A stretch of 64,000 bases of DNA from Eutreptiella sp. 'Long Island Sound 2002' (GCA_964036045.1 OZ038378.1:182306944-182370943), one strand, 5' to 3'; counted from the stretch's first letter, positions 24,301 to 33,002 are shown. The notes: generated by a model from the sequence alone, not told the origin. Made by a program: numbers and translations.

Positions 24301-27300
24301 CGGGGCACGACTGCGTGAAGTCCACGTCGAACACCGGAAACGGATCGCTGCGACAAGTCCGAACGGTGCGTCAAAAGGATCGGCGGACGGACGGACGCAT
24401 TCGGGGACGGCTACCGAAGGACGTGCCCCGGCGCTGGTTCGAGATGTACGCAAATGAGGGGGACAATGGGCCTTTGGTTGGAGAGCGGGAGAGAGCGGGA
24501 GAGCGACGAATTGTAAGTGGCGGAGGGACAGGGACGTCCCTCCGCCTTGAGGCACAGGCAGACACGGGGTGAGTCATGCAGGGAGGCAGGTGGTTGGGGG
24601 GGGGGGTGGAGACAGCAACGGAGCGAGGGGTGGCGGAAGGGGCGTGGGGGATCAGCGAACGCGGACTGGGGAGGCGCTACCGGGGGGTTTGCCGCAGAGG
24701 CGGAGGCAGTGTGCCGATTGGTACTGCCGGGTGTACGCAGTGGTGTGACTTGTCACGAGGAAATTCTTCGCGTGGCTTGTCCCAAGCCCCTGGGGACATG
24801 TATCTCCACCGGGTCAGAGTGGGACCGTTATCCCTCTGCTCACAAGTGCTGCTTCTGCCCCTGGGCGACCCTCCCACGCCGGCGCTGGTATTGCTTCACA
24901 TGCCCATCACATTGGAGTCCGGAGGGCGCTCACCACCGCCGATGTGGGAAAGGTACCACAGCGTTCCGGATCACCAAATGCTACCCATCGGTACCCATCG
25001 GGGGGGCGCAGCATTTCCAGGCGTTGTTGCCCTCGGGCTTTTGGGCGGCGGCGGCGGGGGGGGCGGGGCTTGGGTTCTGAAGTGTCGAATGATTTGAACG
25101 ATTTTGAGGCCGTTGGATGTCTGCGCCTTCGACGCCGGGCTTCACCACAACAGATGTACAGTGATGAAGCACCACTTCCGTAAATACCCCCAATTGACCA
25201 ACGGAAAAGGCCAGCAGCCCAGGCTGCACTTGAAAAGGAATTACGCGGGGGAAATGACTTCGTGTGAGGCGTTGCCGGTGCCTCGGATGGAGGGATGCCA
25301 CGAGGCTGCGGCGGCACCTGCCCACTGTCCTACTGTCTCGGCGTCTGTGGACACCCTCGTGGGCCCAGTGCAGCCCCACCGGCACCCCTACTGACCACCC
25401 CATTCCCCCATTGCGTACCTGAGGTTCACTGCGTCGGGGATCATAGGCGAGTGCACCGGAATGATCTTCCTTCCTCCGGAACACGCGGCAAACTTCAAAG
25501 CCCCGGCCTGACGCCACAAGCAAACGAGAGATTGGGGCGTGCGCATGCGTCAGCCCGCGCTTCTGACGCATTGCAATGAGGAAGCTTTGGGCACATGTAG
25601 CGGGGCATGCCCGGGACAATCCCGCGCTGCACGGCCCAGCGCGTGCCGGTGCAGGCCGCAACGGGCGTACTCCCACGGCACATGCGACGACCCCCAGATC
25701 GGTCACTCACTACGGACTGCAGCCCAGTGCTCATGCCGCCGAGTGGATGAGGCAGTGCACCGTGCTACATAACAACACGTCAAGACGATGAATGCCCGTC
25801 TCTTCATTGCCCCATTGAACGTGCATATCAAGAAGAACCGGACTGTTACAAAGGGGAAACAAGCGGAGGAGTTGTGGTACGTTCAGGCCCCGGCACTTCA
25901 TGACATCGAGTAGCAATGCACCGCCATGCTGCAACGGTCTCTCTGCCCACCGCCGCACAGGGCACTCACCAATCCTCTACACAGGGGTCGGGGGGTGGGT
26001 AAGACCTAAGTAAGGTGCGCGAAGCGGCAGACTAACCTTGTTTAACACAGGGGTCGGCGGGGGGTGGGGGGTCGGGACAATGCCCAAATGTTGCTGCTCT
26101 CCTGGCAGCTGGCGGCGTCAATCGACTGCTCGCCACTCACGAGGATCCACAAAGCCGCTGTGTTGGCCCACCGTTGCTATCTTTCTATCGGTGGCGGGTC
26201 GTGGCACCGACACATGAAAGATCCACACGGCAATACCGTTCGGTGCGGAGTGTAAACACGGCAGAATGGCCCGGGGGGTGGGGGCGGGGCAGGGGCGGCA
26301 GTAGGCCTGCCTCTTGCCTTTACCTCTGCGCTTGGCCTTGTCCGTCCCACCCGCGAGACACGTCGCGCGCGCCCCCCTGGCCCTGCCGCCCGGGAGCACG
26401 GGACGCGTACCGCGGCACTGCCCGCGAGGTTGTGCATCGCGCGGACGGACGGGCTTTGGATCAATCGCCCGAAGATCGTGGCGGAATAGGGGACAGTGGG
26501 AGCGGACGGCATCAGCAGGCGCTCCCGGGCGTCCCTGAGGGACGGGAGCACCCCTTCTCCGATCAGGTGACTGTCCAAGATCTCGGACACCACCATATCG
26601 CACTGAGAGAGAGCGACGGGTGAAGCGCAGAGTGGACATTCAGGTGGAGGGTGGTCAGGGGGGCGGCGGGTCCTCATCGTGCATGACCGTATCTGTGTGT
26701 GACGGGACGGTGGATCCTGCGAGGGGCACCAGGACATCTGACCGACAGAGGCAGACGGTGTTGTCTCGTGGAACGTGATGGGCTCTACTGCACGCAGTTG
26801 ACGACCAGCGAGTCTCCCTTGACCACCAACCGCCAGTGCCACTGCAGCACAGGACCAGTGCGCACCGCAACTTTGCACGCACTTCGCTCTCAAGACTTCT
26901 ACGGCGTGGAATACCGCCGAAATCAGGTTCGTGCGGTCCCGAAAAATATGGGCATTGAGGTGGTACCCAACCGTTTTGAAACTGAAAGTGTGTCACGTGT
27001 TTGTGGTCCAGTTTCGGTCGTTTGCCACGTATTTGTGACCCGATTTCAGTCACACCGTCGCATCCGGGGCATTCTGGGGTTTCACCAGGACACAAACCGG
27101 CCCGACGGGGGCAGTCCTGGAGCCAAAAAAGGTGTTCTAAACCTCCTGCGGAGGGGGCGTACCTGGCGCAGTGCACTCGCGGTGGAGGAATCAATGCGTG
27201 CCGGGGCTGAGGCAGCCAGCGGTTTCAAGGGTTCCTAGTTCCAAGCCATCAACTCCGTGGGACTGTGTGTTGGTATTTGGGATTTGGTATCAGGGAGGGG

Positions 27301-30300
27301 GTTGGGTCGGGTTAAGGCCTCTCCCGGTCGCTTACCACCCACGGCCTGCGCTGCGGTCCCTGCGCGACTCGACTGGGAGAGACGAACCTGCTGGCCCGGG
27401 AACAAGGCCTGCCGGGCTGGTGACAGCCCCCTGACTCCGGGATGGCGCTTGCGGGCGGGAGACACCGCCGTGCCTGTGTGTGCGTGCGGGCTACCGTGTG
27501 GGATGGGGGGGGGCACGCCACGCCTGGCCCGGCCTCACTGTCCGGTGTCCTGGCGGTGTGTCGGTGGCGGGGGTCGTTCTTACCGCGGGCGCACCGTGGC
27601 GTTGGCGCCGGGAAGGGGTCTGCGGGGGTGTTGGTGTGTGGGGGCACTCAGTCAAACCTCTGCCTGGACCCCCTGACATGCAATGACGAGGGAGGGGGAG
27701 GGGGGCTGGTCAGGAAGAGGGTGAATCGCAGCAAAGGGCACATGTGGCGACCACCCTACCACTGAGTGGTCGGCACTCCGGACTGTCACACACGCGAGCG
27801 CGGCCTGCAGGCCGAGGCCTGTGCGTTCAGGATTTTATAGGATCGACCAACGAGTCGGCAAACCGCATGTGCTCATGATTACAAGATGACTTGGGGCGGG
27901 GAGGAGGAGGAGGAGGAGGAGAGAATGCAGCTGTTCCGGGCAGCCCAATAGCCCATGAGCGCGCCCGGGCAGTGGTTTCACGCACACATGTCATGTGTGC
28001 GGTACCTCCTCATGCCCCTCCTCACTTGGCTACCTCCGGGCCCGAAAATAGGGGGAGCCGGGCTCCACTCCCAGCCCCCGGAGGGAGGGGGCGATCGCGG
28101 TTCGTGGGGCAGATGTGGATGACATTGTCACGTGGACGAGGGCATTCACAGACCACATACTTTGTCAGGGATGTCAACCCCCACCACAACGGATGTGCTC
28201 CGCCTGGGCAGTACCGTAACTCGCGACTTGAGGCCGGATAACTCAAGTATCTGTTGGCTCAGCACGACAAGCGACTGAAAGCCTTCGCAGGCGTAGACGT
28301 GTGCAGCGCCAGCCCTGTGCGACATGACCAGAACAGTTATCACCTTCCGGCACGCGGCGAGTGAGGGAGCGCGTGCGGAATTCGTCTGCACACGTTGAAG
28401 AAGACGGGGAAATGCGAATGTTCGGCACGTGCTTTGCATGTGTTCGGTAGGTCCTTGGCCAGGCATGGTACGTTGGTGTTGGAGCACCAATGCGCACCCA
28501 GAGAGTCCGTTCGGAGAGGCGGACGAGGTGCTGGAAGTGGCTGGTGCACTGCCAATATGTGACGAAGAAGGCAGGATACCCAAAGACGAGCGGAGAGGAA
28601 TAACAACCGCTACATGACCCATGCTGCCTCCCCTGCTCTTGAAATTGCACACACAGACAAACAGACGCACCCACATCCACACCCACACCCACACCCACAC
28701 CCACACCCACACCCACACCCACACACAGAGATATATATGGGCGTTTGACCGGGGGAGGGGGGGTGGATTCCGATGCAAGATCGGAGTTTTTTCAGTTCTC
28801 GCCGTTTTTCTCAAAAATATTGTTCCGGAGGGGGGGGGGGGGGGGGGCATGTTATAACTTTTTGAAAGAAAGAAGAAAAGGTCGTTTCGGAAAGGTAGGG
28901 TCATGGGGGGGTAGGTGACCATATTTTTTCGCCCCGGGCCGCCGAACTTGGGCGTTTCGGCATCCGCTTGTGAACCTTGGTCTACACTGCATGCAAGGTT
29001 TTCAAGGCGCTCGGCCCGGTCCTCCAACATATCGTTTCAATGACGAGAAAAGGGGGTATATAAATTTGTGCATTTTGATGCGCCGAATTCAAAAATGCAA
29101 GAGTTTCGGCTCAACAAGACAATATGCTGGAGAATTGCCCTGTTTACTGCCCTGATGTCCACCACCATGCTGATCACAGCCAGTTTAGTCGGAGAGGAAA
29201 ATGTGACCGTTTTGACGCTACTTGGCCGATTCTCCAACATATTGTCTTGTTGAGGCTGAACTCTTGCGTTTTTCAATTCAGCACATCAAAATGCACAAAT
29301 ACATCTTCCCCCCTTTTTCGGCACCAAAGGGATATGTTGGATATGTAGGCCCGGCCGGTTGTTGCCTGTGGCTTGCTATTGAGGGACACCAGCGTTTTTC
29401 CTGAAAACCAGCCAACTTCCCTACTTCGCCCAGCCCAGCCACTGTCTCGTTTGGACATGGGACCTTGATTTTTGGATTCTCCATGTCCAAAAATAGGGGG
29501 GGTACCTTATCCCATATGACATATCCCCAGTATCATGACAAAAATCCAAAAAAAAAAACGGCTGAAAAAACTCCGACTTTGCGTCAAAATGGCCATTATC
29601 ACCCCCGCCCCCCGGCCAAACGCCCATATATATCCACCCGCCCGCACGCACGCACGCATGCACGCGCACACACACACACATGCACGCACACGCACCGTGC
29701 AGCCATCATTGCAAGCAGTCCACTGCCCGTTCCAATGTCAAGAACGGTGGGCGGGCGCCCGTGAGTGTCGGTAAATTGTTGCACAGCCAATCGGATCGCT
29801 TCGTCATAAAGGTCGTTGCGCACGGAGTCCCGCAGCATCGGAGGAAACCAGAGCCTGTGCGAAACACGCAGACAGCCTCCTTTGTCACTTTCCCATGCCC
29901 CCGAACGTGGCGTACATACAGTTGGCGGTATGTTGAAGAATGGGGAGGGAAATGGGGTCAAGAAGCAGACGCTCGATTCTAGCGATGCTTTTGAGCCCCA
30001 TCCCTGTGCCCTTGCCAGCCATGTTACTTCCTGAAGGACTCTGGGGGGTTGCCGTTAAAACCCAATAATTGCGAAAATTGAAAACGGGCCCAACAACGGA
30101 AGAGGGGTGCGGCACAAACAAAACGAATACCTCCATTTCTACATTGTATGGCAGTGAGGCAAAGAGCGGTAAGCAGCACAGCAAGACGTGCAGATCTGGG
30201 GGGGGGGGCTTAGTGCCTGGGAACCAGAGTCGTGTTTTGTGCGGATGTGTCGCAGACTGGGTGAGGGAGAAAGTAGATGATTGCGTCGTGGATGGGAAGA

Positions 30301-31075
30301 GTACAAGGTCTGAACGCTGTCTGCCTTGGGCAGCCTTTGGTCTGTACCATGCAAGCTTTGATGATTTGCGAAAACCATTGATTCTCAGCACGTGTCAAAA
30401 CACAGAAATCCAAAAAATGCAACGATTTCTGTTCCGTCCACAAATCGCGAAAAAGGAACAATCATTTGGATCTGCACGTCTTGTGCAGGTCAGCTCCCGA
30501 GGCTGACACTCCCAGGGCTGGCACTGCCACCAGAGGCTCAGCCGCACTGGTGCTTAATGCGCACGTTCTGCACTGTCTGATAATGGGCATCCTGGGGCTT
30601 CCTGTGGCTCATGCCGCACGGCCCCTGTTCCGCCGATTGCGCGAGGACGGGGCCCTTCCCTTCTCTCTCCTTCCCTCACACCGAACAGAATACGCCTGCG
30701 CACAGACACAGCGCTGGTCCCACTGTGCGCCCCCCCGCGATCCCGGACCCCACTGGCAACGCCACGGCACGGCGCACTGCAAGACGCCGCGGCAATGCGA
30801 AGAGGAGCCGCGAGTCTCGACCTGAGCATACTGATGGTCTTTGGGTCGCGCTGCCCCTCGCTCTCCATCGGGACCCACTCAAGACCTCCATTTTGAGGGT
30901 CGAGCCGCGCCCGCAGCTGCACTTCTTTCGTGGTGCCATCCTCTTGGTCAGCCTCGGCCACGAGGATCTCGTCTGCGTTGGCCTCCGTAAACGGATCGGT
31001 CGCCTGCGCAATGGGGGGGCGGTCCACGACGGCTGGTGGCGTACCGCGTAGTGGAACGGGTATCTCGCATGTAAC
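7311..31075 (-). CDS. PRMT7-type protein arginine methyltransferase (multi-exon; possibly fused to RMT2 upstream)
   Basis: PRMT7 enzymes methylate arginine in proteins using SAM and are built from two tandem PRMT cores. Sixteen minus-strand exons were found: 30822-31075, 29696-29854, 28161-28314, 26411-26602, 25419-25507, 24177-24347, 21215-21269, 20351-20419, 19224-19295, 19012-19102, 18699-18859, 14857-14968, 14634-14738, 14044-14166, 13978-14015 and 7311-7483 (stop). The first eleven splice in phase to exactly 489 codons. Core 1 keeps motif I (VLDIGTGSGLLAMMA), the post-I acid (VYACE), the double-E loop (SEILDSHLIGEG) and the THW-equivalent (QDHWHQAIW). Core 2 is degenerate, as is usual for PRMT7. 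Probably one exon is missing between the 13th and 14th and one or more between the 15th and 16th. Introns hold R1-R10 repeats and a foldback element. No start codon lies in the first exon, which suggests an upstream exon or fusion. Confidence 0.85.
8735..8758. repeat. (GA)n microsatellite
   Basis: Pure GA dinucleotides between two copies of GAAGCGAAGGGAG, inside a PRMT7 intron. Confidence 0.9.
8845..8960. repeat. Two-unit tandem repeat related to R7
   Basis: The block AAATCAGAAGTGGCCCACAA plus GTGGGCAA...GGCTAC occurs twice in a row, about 65 bp apart. It resembles the R7 satellite unit. Confidence 0.6.
8985..9190. repeat. R3 element, right part, copy a
   Basis: Shares TTGAATTCTCCACAAAATTC, TGAGTATTTTGAGGATAGAC and a GGCGCCTCCGGCGCC palindrome with 39,608-39,760 and 33,777-33,895, then a G/C homopolymer block. 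It lies in the last PRMT7 intron. Confidence 0.75.
11033..11362. repeat. Dispersed repeat R1, copy b with 21-bp expansion
   Basis: Same ends as the copies at 6,076 and 23,363, but the middle has expanded into four perfect copies of GGTTGTGCTGATTGCTGCGGG (about 11,203-11,286). The sequence near 11,366 restarts the R1 head, as if a second copy were nested. Confidence 0.8.
12190..12479. repeat. Local direct repeat pair
   Basis: A ~56-bp block (CCCACAA..TGGGTGT, GCGGGTTGCATGGCCCAG, ATGGCCAAACATGGCG) occurs at 12,190-12,245 and again at 12,424-12,479. The second copy abuts the R2 half-element. Confidence 0.7.
12482..12931. repeat. R2 foldback element, right half only
   Basis: Collinear with 29,178-29,639: GTCGGAGAGGAA-like start, ATTCTCCAACATAT, CATCAAAATGCACAAAT, GACCTTGATTTT, GACTTTGCGTCAAAA and the end AAACGCCCATATATAT. 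The left half present at 28.7 kb is missing here. Confidence 0.8.
13340..13560 (-). repeat. R7 satellite, reverse-oriented units
   Basis: About three units of the 72-bp satellite in reverse orientation (GAATCAAAGT...CTACGTAACCCC on the minus strand), inside the last PRMT7 intron. Confidence 0.6.
13978..14015 (-). CDS. PRMT7 exon 15
   Basis: A 38-bp exon, CTGCAG|AGCCC to CTCTTT|GTGTGC, encoding PTTPENGTAVLF. It corresponds to the human stretch before the conserved HAAVLWMEY strand. The phase fits exon 14. Confidence 0.5.
14044..14166 (-). CDS. PRMT7 exon 14
   Basis: Acceptor CCTCAG|GTGAGG, donor CTGCAG|GTCACG. Encodes LPLCVWEYEHTLLTNPVPLL, matching the PRMT7 second-core PLWEYPCRSLSEP region followed by a hydrophobic strand (LHFNFSEP for human LTFDFQQP). 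Confidence 0.8.
14195..14455. repeat. Dispersed repeat R6, copy b
   Basis: Second copy of the 250-bp R6 repeat (see 4,205). It sits between PRMT7 exons 13 and 14, in the gap where an exon appears to be missing from my model. Confidence 0.75.
14634..14738 (-). CDS. PRMT7 exon 13
   Basis: GCGCAG|GTAAAA to CATGCG|GTCACT, 35 codons. VKALTCAVDISALDLW aligns residue for residue with the human second-core QAASLHAVVVEFRDLW. The downstream part is less similar, so the true donor may be earlier. Confidence 0.65.
14857..14968 (-). CDS. PRMT7 exon 12
   Basis: Encodes ELMWKAIRYLFYVKTA, the counterpart of human LLPWHNLYFWYVRTA. The acceptor ACAAG|CGAAC and donor TTG|GTGGTG are the best phase-compatible choices but are not certain. 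An acceptor two to six bases away is possible. Confidence 0.6.
16175..16330. repeat. R3 element, left part, copy b
   Basis: Contains a hairpin, CCTCAAAATGATCGCC / CTGATCATTTTGAGG, and the downstream blocks seen at 33,605-33,700 and 39,445-39,560. It lies in a PRMT7 intron. Confidence 0.75.
17687..17773. repeat. (GC)n(AC)n microsatellite
   Basis: About 7 GC dinucleotides followed by some 35 AC dinucleotides. Repeat R10 starts directly after it. Confidence 0.95.
17775..17945. repeat. Dispersed repeat R10, copy a
   Basis: Matches 56,945-57,105: AACAAAGCAAA, GAAAGCGGT, CTCAGGAACTGCAGAGCAG, CCTAGACGTTTTCGGTCTGT, GCAGGGCAA and CCAGACCTCAAT. Both copies directly follow an (AC) tract. Confidence 0.8.
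18333..18364. repeat. (CA)n microsatellite
   Basis: About 13 CA dinucleotides in the PRMT7 intron 3' of exon 11. Confidence 0.9.
18699..18859 (-). CDS. PRMT7 exon 11
   Basis: CTGTAG|TGCGGG to TATCAG|GTCGTC. Encodes VRVVGLNPRNRRLP...ARLNGLTNFDVW and ends VRAVVGDCFYQ, the degenerate second-core motif II / double-E position (human VSLLLGEPFF). An alternative donor at 18,687 (GCCGT|GTGTCC) would adjust the phase for exon 12. Confidence 0.8.
19012..19102 (-). CDS. PRMT7 exon 10
   Basis: CCGCAG|GCGGCA to GATG|GTGTGG. Encodes TVLDICDGSFAGLLVAKAL, the second-core counterpart of SAM motif I (human VCLCVSDGSLLSVLAHHLG), without the canonical GxGxG. Confidence 0.85.
19224..19295 (-). CDS. PRMT7 exon 9
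   Basis: GGCAG|TTGCTG to TTGGAG|GTGTGC, 24 codons. HRILALNDASRGQLLRQALE matches the start of the second core (human PRFGEINDQDRTDRYVQAL). Confidence 0.75.
20351..20419 (-). CDS. PRMT7 exon 8
   Basis: GTTCAG|GTGACA to CTTTCG|GTGTGC, 23 codons. VTNGQEVKLSAAHNDFDIW matches the closing strands of core 1 (human LVAHHDDYCVWYSL). Confidence 0.85.
20860..21150. repeat. R3 element end, copy e
   Basis: GGGTACGGGAATTTTTGGGGGTCTGGAGG at about 21,074, a G run, GTCTGGATGG and ACCGGCCGCCCCCCTT match the right end of the R3 element at 39.8 kb. The left limit is unclear. Confidence 0.5.
21215..21269 (-). CDS. PRMT7 exon 7
   Basis: CCTCAG|GCATTG to CTCACAG|GTGCGT, 55 bp. HWQDHWHQAIWPFANVSQ corresponds to human QWRDHWMQCVYFLP, the THW-loop region of core 1. 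The phase fits both neighbours. Confidence 0.9.
22207..22228. repeat. (CG)n(TG)n microsatellite
   Basis: A short alternating purine-pyrimidine tract, a potential Z-DNA former, in a PRMT7 intron. Confidence 0.85.
22785..22850. repeat. Single R7 satellite unit
   Basis: GAGGAATCAAAGTGGCTACA, then CACCCACGCCGTCTCGGGGT. This is one monomer of the 1.9-kb satellite standing alone. Confidence 0.6.
23363..23698. repeat. Dispersed repeat R1, copy c
   Basis: Nearly collinear with copy a at 6,076, down to the internal ~63-bp duplication and the CCACAGGCCGTCCAT block. It follows a 15-C run and sits in the intron after PRMT7 exon 6. Confidence 0.85.
24100..24160. mobile_element. hAT-type terminus (R8) next to PRMT7 exon 6
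   Basis: Copies of AAAATGCGG lead into GCGCATAACCCCCCCCCCCT. Read in reverse this is AGGGGGGGGGGTTATGCGC, the same terminus as the hAT element at 48,986-50,163. It ends 16 bp from the donor of exon 6. I did not find a matching opposite end. Confidence 0.55.
24177..24347 (-). CDS. PRMT7 exon 6
   Basis: CGCAG|CGATCC to AGTGG|GTATGT. With the preceding split codon it reads LSDPFPVFDVDF and continues to GVLMHWTLQLWPGVAPYTT, the PRMT7 core-1 beta-barrel (plant LSEPFKVFEFDF, human VVLSWWDIEMDPEG). Confidence 0.9.
24830..25025. repeat. Dispersed repeat R9, copy a
   Basis: Matches 56,505-56,690 in order: TCACAAGTGCTGCTTCTGCC, CTCCCACGCCGGCGC-like, GGAGGGCGCTCACCACC, CGTTCCGGATCACCAAATG, TACCCATC and CATTTCCAGG. 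Confidence 0.8.
25419..25507 (-). CDS. PRMT7 exon 5
   Basis: GTCAG|GCCGGG to CTCAG|GTACGC, 89 bp. Encodes KFAACSGGRKIIPVHSPMI. Sequence similarity is weak, but position and phase are exact: its last two bases plus the first base of exon 6 make the Ser of LSDPF. Confidence 0.6.
26411..26602 (-). CDS. PRMT7 exon 4
   Basis: TCTCAG|TGCGAT to GCCGCG|GTACGC, 64 codons. Carries SEILDSHLIGEGVLPSLRDA, the double-E loop (E-x8-E) and following helix. Human has ELFDTELIGEG, so DTE is DSH here. Confidence 0.95.
27897..27925. repeat. (GGA)n tract
   Basis: A short GGA/GAG trinucleotide run on the plus strand within a PRMT7 intron. Confidence 0.7.
28161..28314 (-). CDS. PRMT7 exon 3
   Basis: GCACAG|GGCTGG to GACAAA|GTATGT. 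Encodes AGAAHVYACEGFQSLVVLSQ and VTVLPRRSTSVVVG; VYACE holds the SAM ribose-binding acid. The phase joins both neighbours. Confidence 0.95.
28672..28725. repeat. (CACACC)n / (CA)n array
   Basis: Nine to ten hexamers ACCCAC, ending six bases before the left inverted end of the R2 foldback element. Confidence 0.9.
28731..29639. mobile_element. R2 foldback / MITE-like element
   Basis: Outer inverted ends: GATATATATGGGCGTTTGAC at 28,731 and its reverse complement at 29,639, with similarity running inward about 95 bp. Inner foldback: arms 29,021-29,140 and 29,226-29,345 are inverted copies (CATTTTGATG, GCAAGAGTT, CAACAAGACAATATG). No open frame shared between copies was seen, so it is probably non-autonomous. 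Both flanks are microsatellites and no target duplication can be read. It sits between PRMT7 exons 2 and 3. Confidence 0.75.
29640..29695. repeat. (CGCA)n/(CA)n array adjoining exon 2
   Basis: Imperfect CGCACGCA and CACACA repeats run right up to the donor site of PRMT7 exon 2, so the first intron bases are microsatellite. Confidence 0.85.
29696..29854 (-). CDS. PRMT7 exon 2
   Basis: GCACAG|GCTCTG to GCACG|GTGCGT. Encodes LWFPPMLRDSVRNDLYDEAI, then VLDIGTGSGLLAMMAAR, SAM motif I of core 1 (human VLDIGTGTGLLSMMA). Confidence 0.97.
30822..31075 (-). CDS. First recognisable PRMT7 exon
   Basis: Acceptor CCGTAG|GTTACA, donor CTCAG|GTCGAG; 84 codons plus two bases. An acidic, Pro-rich lead precedes VQLRARLDPQNGGLEWVPME, the canonical PRMT7 N-terminal strand (human RANPTTGSVEWLEED). 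There is no in-frame ATG before this motif, and an in-frame TAG lies on the acceptor. The exon is therefore internal. Confidence 0.85.
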
Positions 31076-32864
31076 CTACGGCCCTGGGCTCGAGCCTCTG
31101 GAGCCTTGCAGAGCCCCAAGAATTGCGTACTCATCGAAAGTGAACCTGCGAATGGCTGTTGCAGCGGGGGGAGAGGGGGGGGGGGTCTTCCTCAAGGGCT
31201 GGGGGGGTGCCGTGCAGTACAACCGGTGTTCAGGGCCATGCCTTTTGTGTGATCCGCTTTTGTTCGTGAGCTCATTTGTGAGGGGCATTGCGGTGGGGGA
31301 GGGGGGGGGGGCGTGCCGTTTTGTGGGTGGGCGTGGGCCACAAAGCAACTACGCGTGTTGGGTGTAGACTGCCCGCTTGCAAGTGCGTGCCGCCGTGTGT
31401 ACAGGAGGGGGCCTGGGAGGGCGGCGGGGGGGGGGTCCCACAAAGGCTGTGGGTGGGTGGGTGTAGTACAGCCGGTGTCCAGTGCCATGTCTTCTGTGTG
31501 GTCTGCTTTGGTTGAGCGAGGGCGTTTGTGCGGGGCGGGGGGGGCGGTGCGGAGGAGGGGGGGCGGTCGCAGGTTTGTGTACCAGGGTCGAATGTCTGTC
31601 CCACTGTCCACGGCTGCAGCATTCCGCCCCTGCGGAGTCCATTCCCCCCGCCATCGCTGACACGCTACACGTTCCCGAGCCGCGCCCTGTCGGGGGGGGG
31701 GGGCGGGGCGGAGGGTACTGCCGCTTGAAATGGGCGGGGGGGGGGGGTCAGCCATCGCACTCCAGCGCGTGCGCTCAGGGACAGTGTCGTGTTGCAGACT
31801 AAAACGCCAGCCCTTTGTACGTCTGCCACAGCCCCTGCGCACGGGCACACCTCTTCCTCCGGAGCAGAAGCAGGACTTTGTTTGGCCGCTGCGGATGTGG
31901 GCCCCTGCACACAAACGAAGGAAGCGAGTGCCCTCCGCAGTGCTCGCGGAGGAGGGCCCTACGCAGTGCCCGAGACACGGCACGGGCCGGCACGGGGCCG
32001 CAGGAGACGGCCGCGGCCGGTGTCGTAACGGTGGGTGTGGGTGCGGGCACGACGAGCCATCAAAGCAACGGCAAACGGACGTGCCACTGGGCGGTGGAGC
32101 ATGGGACCGTTCTCATTGGACGGCCTCCTCGTTCGGGGCTTTGGCTTGGCCTCTTGTGCGTGTTTGGCGGGGCGGGGGGGGGGGCTTAGAGGCTGAACAG
32201 GTGTCCGGGTGGGGGGTGGGGGCGGGGGCCCGGCCAGCACCCCCTCCCCCGGGGGTGAGGGGTGAGGGGGGGGGGGGGGCGTGCCTCTTGTGTGTGGCGA
32301 GGGCGGGAGAAAATAGGGAGGAGTGAGTCTGGAGGCGCATGGCAACCGCGCCGAGGAGGTGTGGGGGTAGGGGCCAAGCAATCAAGGCAACACAAACGAC
32401 TCTTTCGTGTGTACAGAGCGTACGTGGCCGAACGATGCATAGGGCCTGCGGACGCGGCCCTGATTGACGGCGCCGTGCGCCCGGGGACTCTGGACGTGCT
32501 TCACTCACCCAACGCCTCTCATACGGCGTGTGTGGGGGGGGGGGGGGGGGGGATAGCAGGTGGTGGAGTAGGATCGATGTCCTGCACCATGTCTTTTGTA
32601 GGACCTGATTTTGTTGGTGGAGTTCCATCTTGTGGGGCAGTTTGTAGGGAGGAGCGGACGGATTGGCGGGGGGGGTGTGTAGGGAAGGGAGGATTCCACA
32701 CATCCTGGTTGGGGGCCCGTGTGTTTGCAACGGGGGACCCCAGACCAACAACAACCGGGGCACTGTCGAGGGGTCCCAGCGATACGACCCACTGGCCCCT
32801 CCCCGTGCCTCAGGAGGCTGCCTTCGACGCCTGCCCTGACCCCCGGCACGAGGTCGCATCGTAC
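31076..32864. other. Interval between last RMT2 exon and first PRMT7 exon
   Basis: 1.8 kb with G runs and three copies of repeat R13 (31,215-31,300; 31,460-31,545; 32,570-32,645; core GTGTCCAGTGCCATGTCTTC). On the minus strand it offers only proline-rich low-complexity frames. I see neither an obvious RMT2 stop exon nor a PRMT7 start exon. Confidence 0.6.
31215..32645. repeat. Repeat R13, three copies
   Basis: Copies at 31,215-31,300, 31,460-31,545 and 32,570-32,645 share CCGGTGTTCAGGGCCATG..CTTTTGTGTG..CTGCTTTTGTT and end at a G run. Confidence 0.7.
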
Positions 32865-33002
32865 CTCATCGTTGTCAGACTCCTCCTCAGGGTAGTAAAT
32901 GGCCGTGGGGAGGAAATACTCTTTGCGGTCGTGCCAGTACTTGCGTCGGACCCCGTCCCAAGTCTTGTCGTCGACGTCAATAGGCACCGTTTGGAAATCA
33001 AC
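32865..33002 (-). CDS. RMT2 exon 10
   Basis: ACTCAG|GTTGAT to GATGAG|GTACGA, 46 codons, phase 0 at both ends. Encodes TWDGVRRKYWHDRKEYFLP, the RMT2 C-terminal motif (WxGVxxRYW...YYLP), then an acidic tail YYPEEESDNDE. If unspliced, the frame runs on through proline-rich sequence to a stop at 32,505. Confidence 0.93.

Noticed and set aside
26780-26850. WHWRLVVKGDSLVVNCVQ on the minus strand, resembling a PRMT beta strand
   Set aside because: It sits before exon 4 in the wrong order for PRMT7, ends in a stop, and the exon 3 to exon 4 junction is already in phase without it.
32113-32859. Proline-rich minus-strand frames after RMT2 exon 10
   Set aside because: The prolines come from G homopolymers and R13 repeats. 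I treat this as intron, although read-through to a stop at 32,505 remains the main alternative to a fusion.
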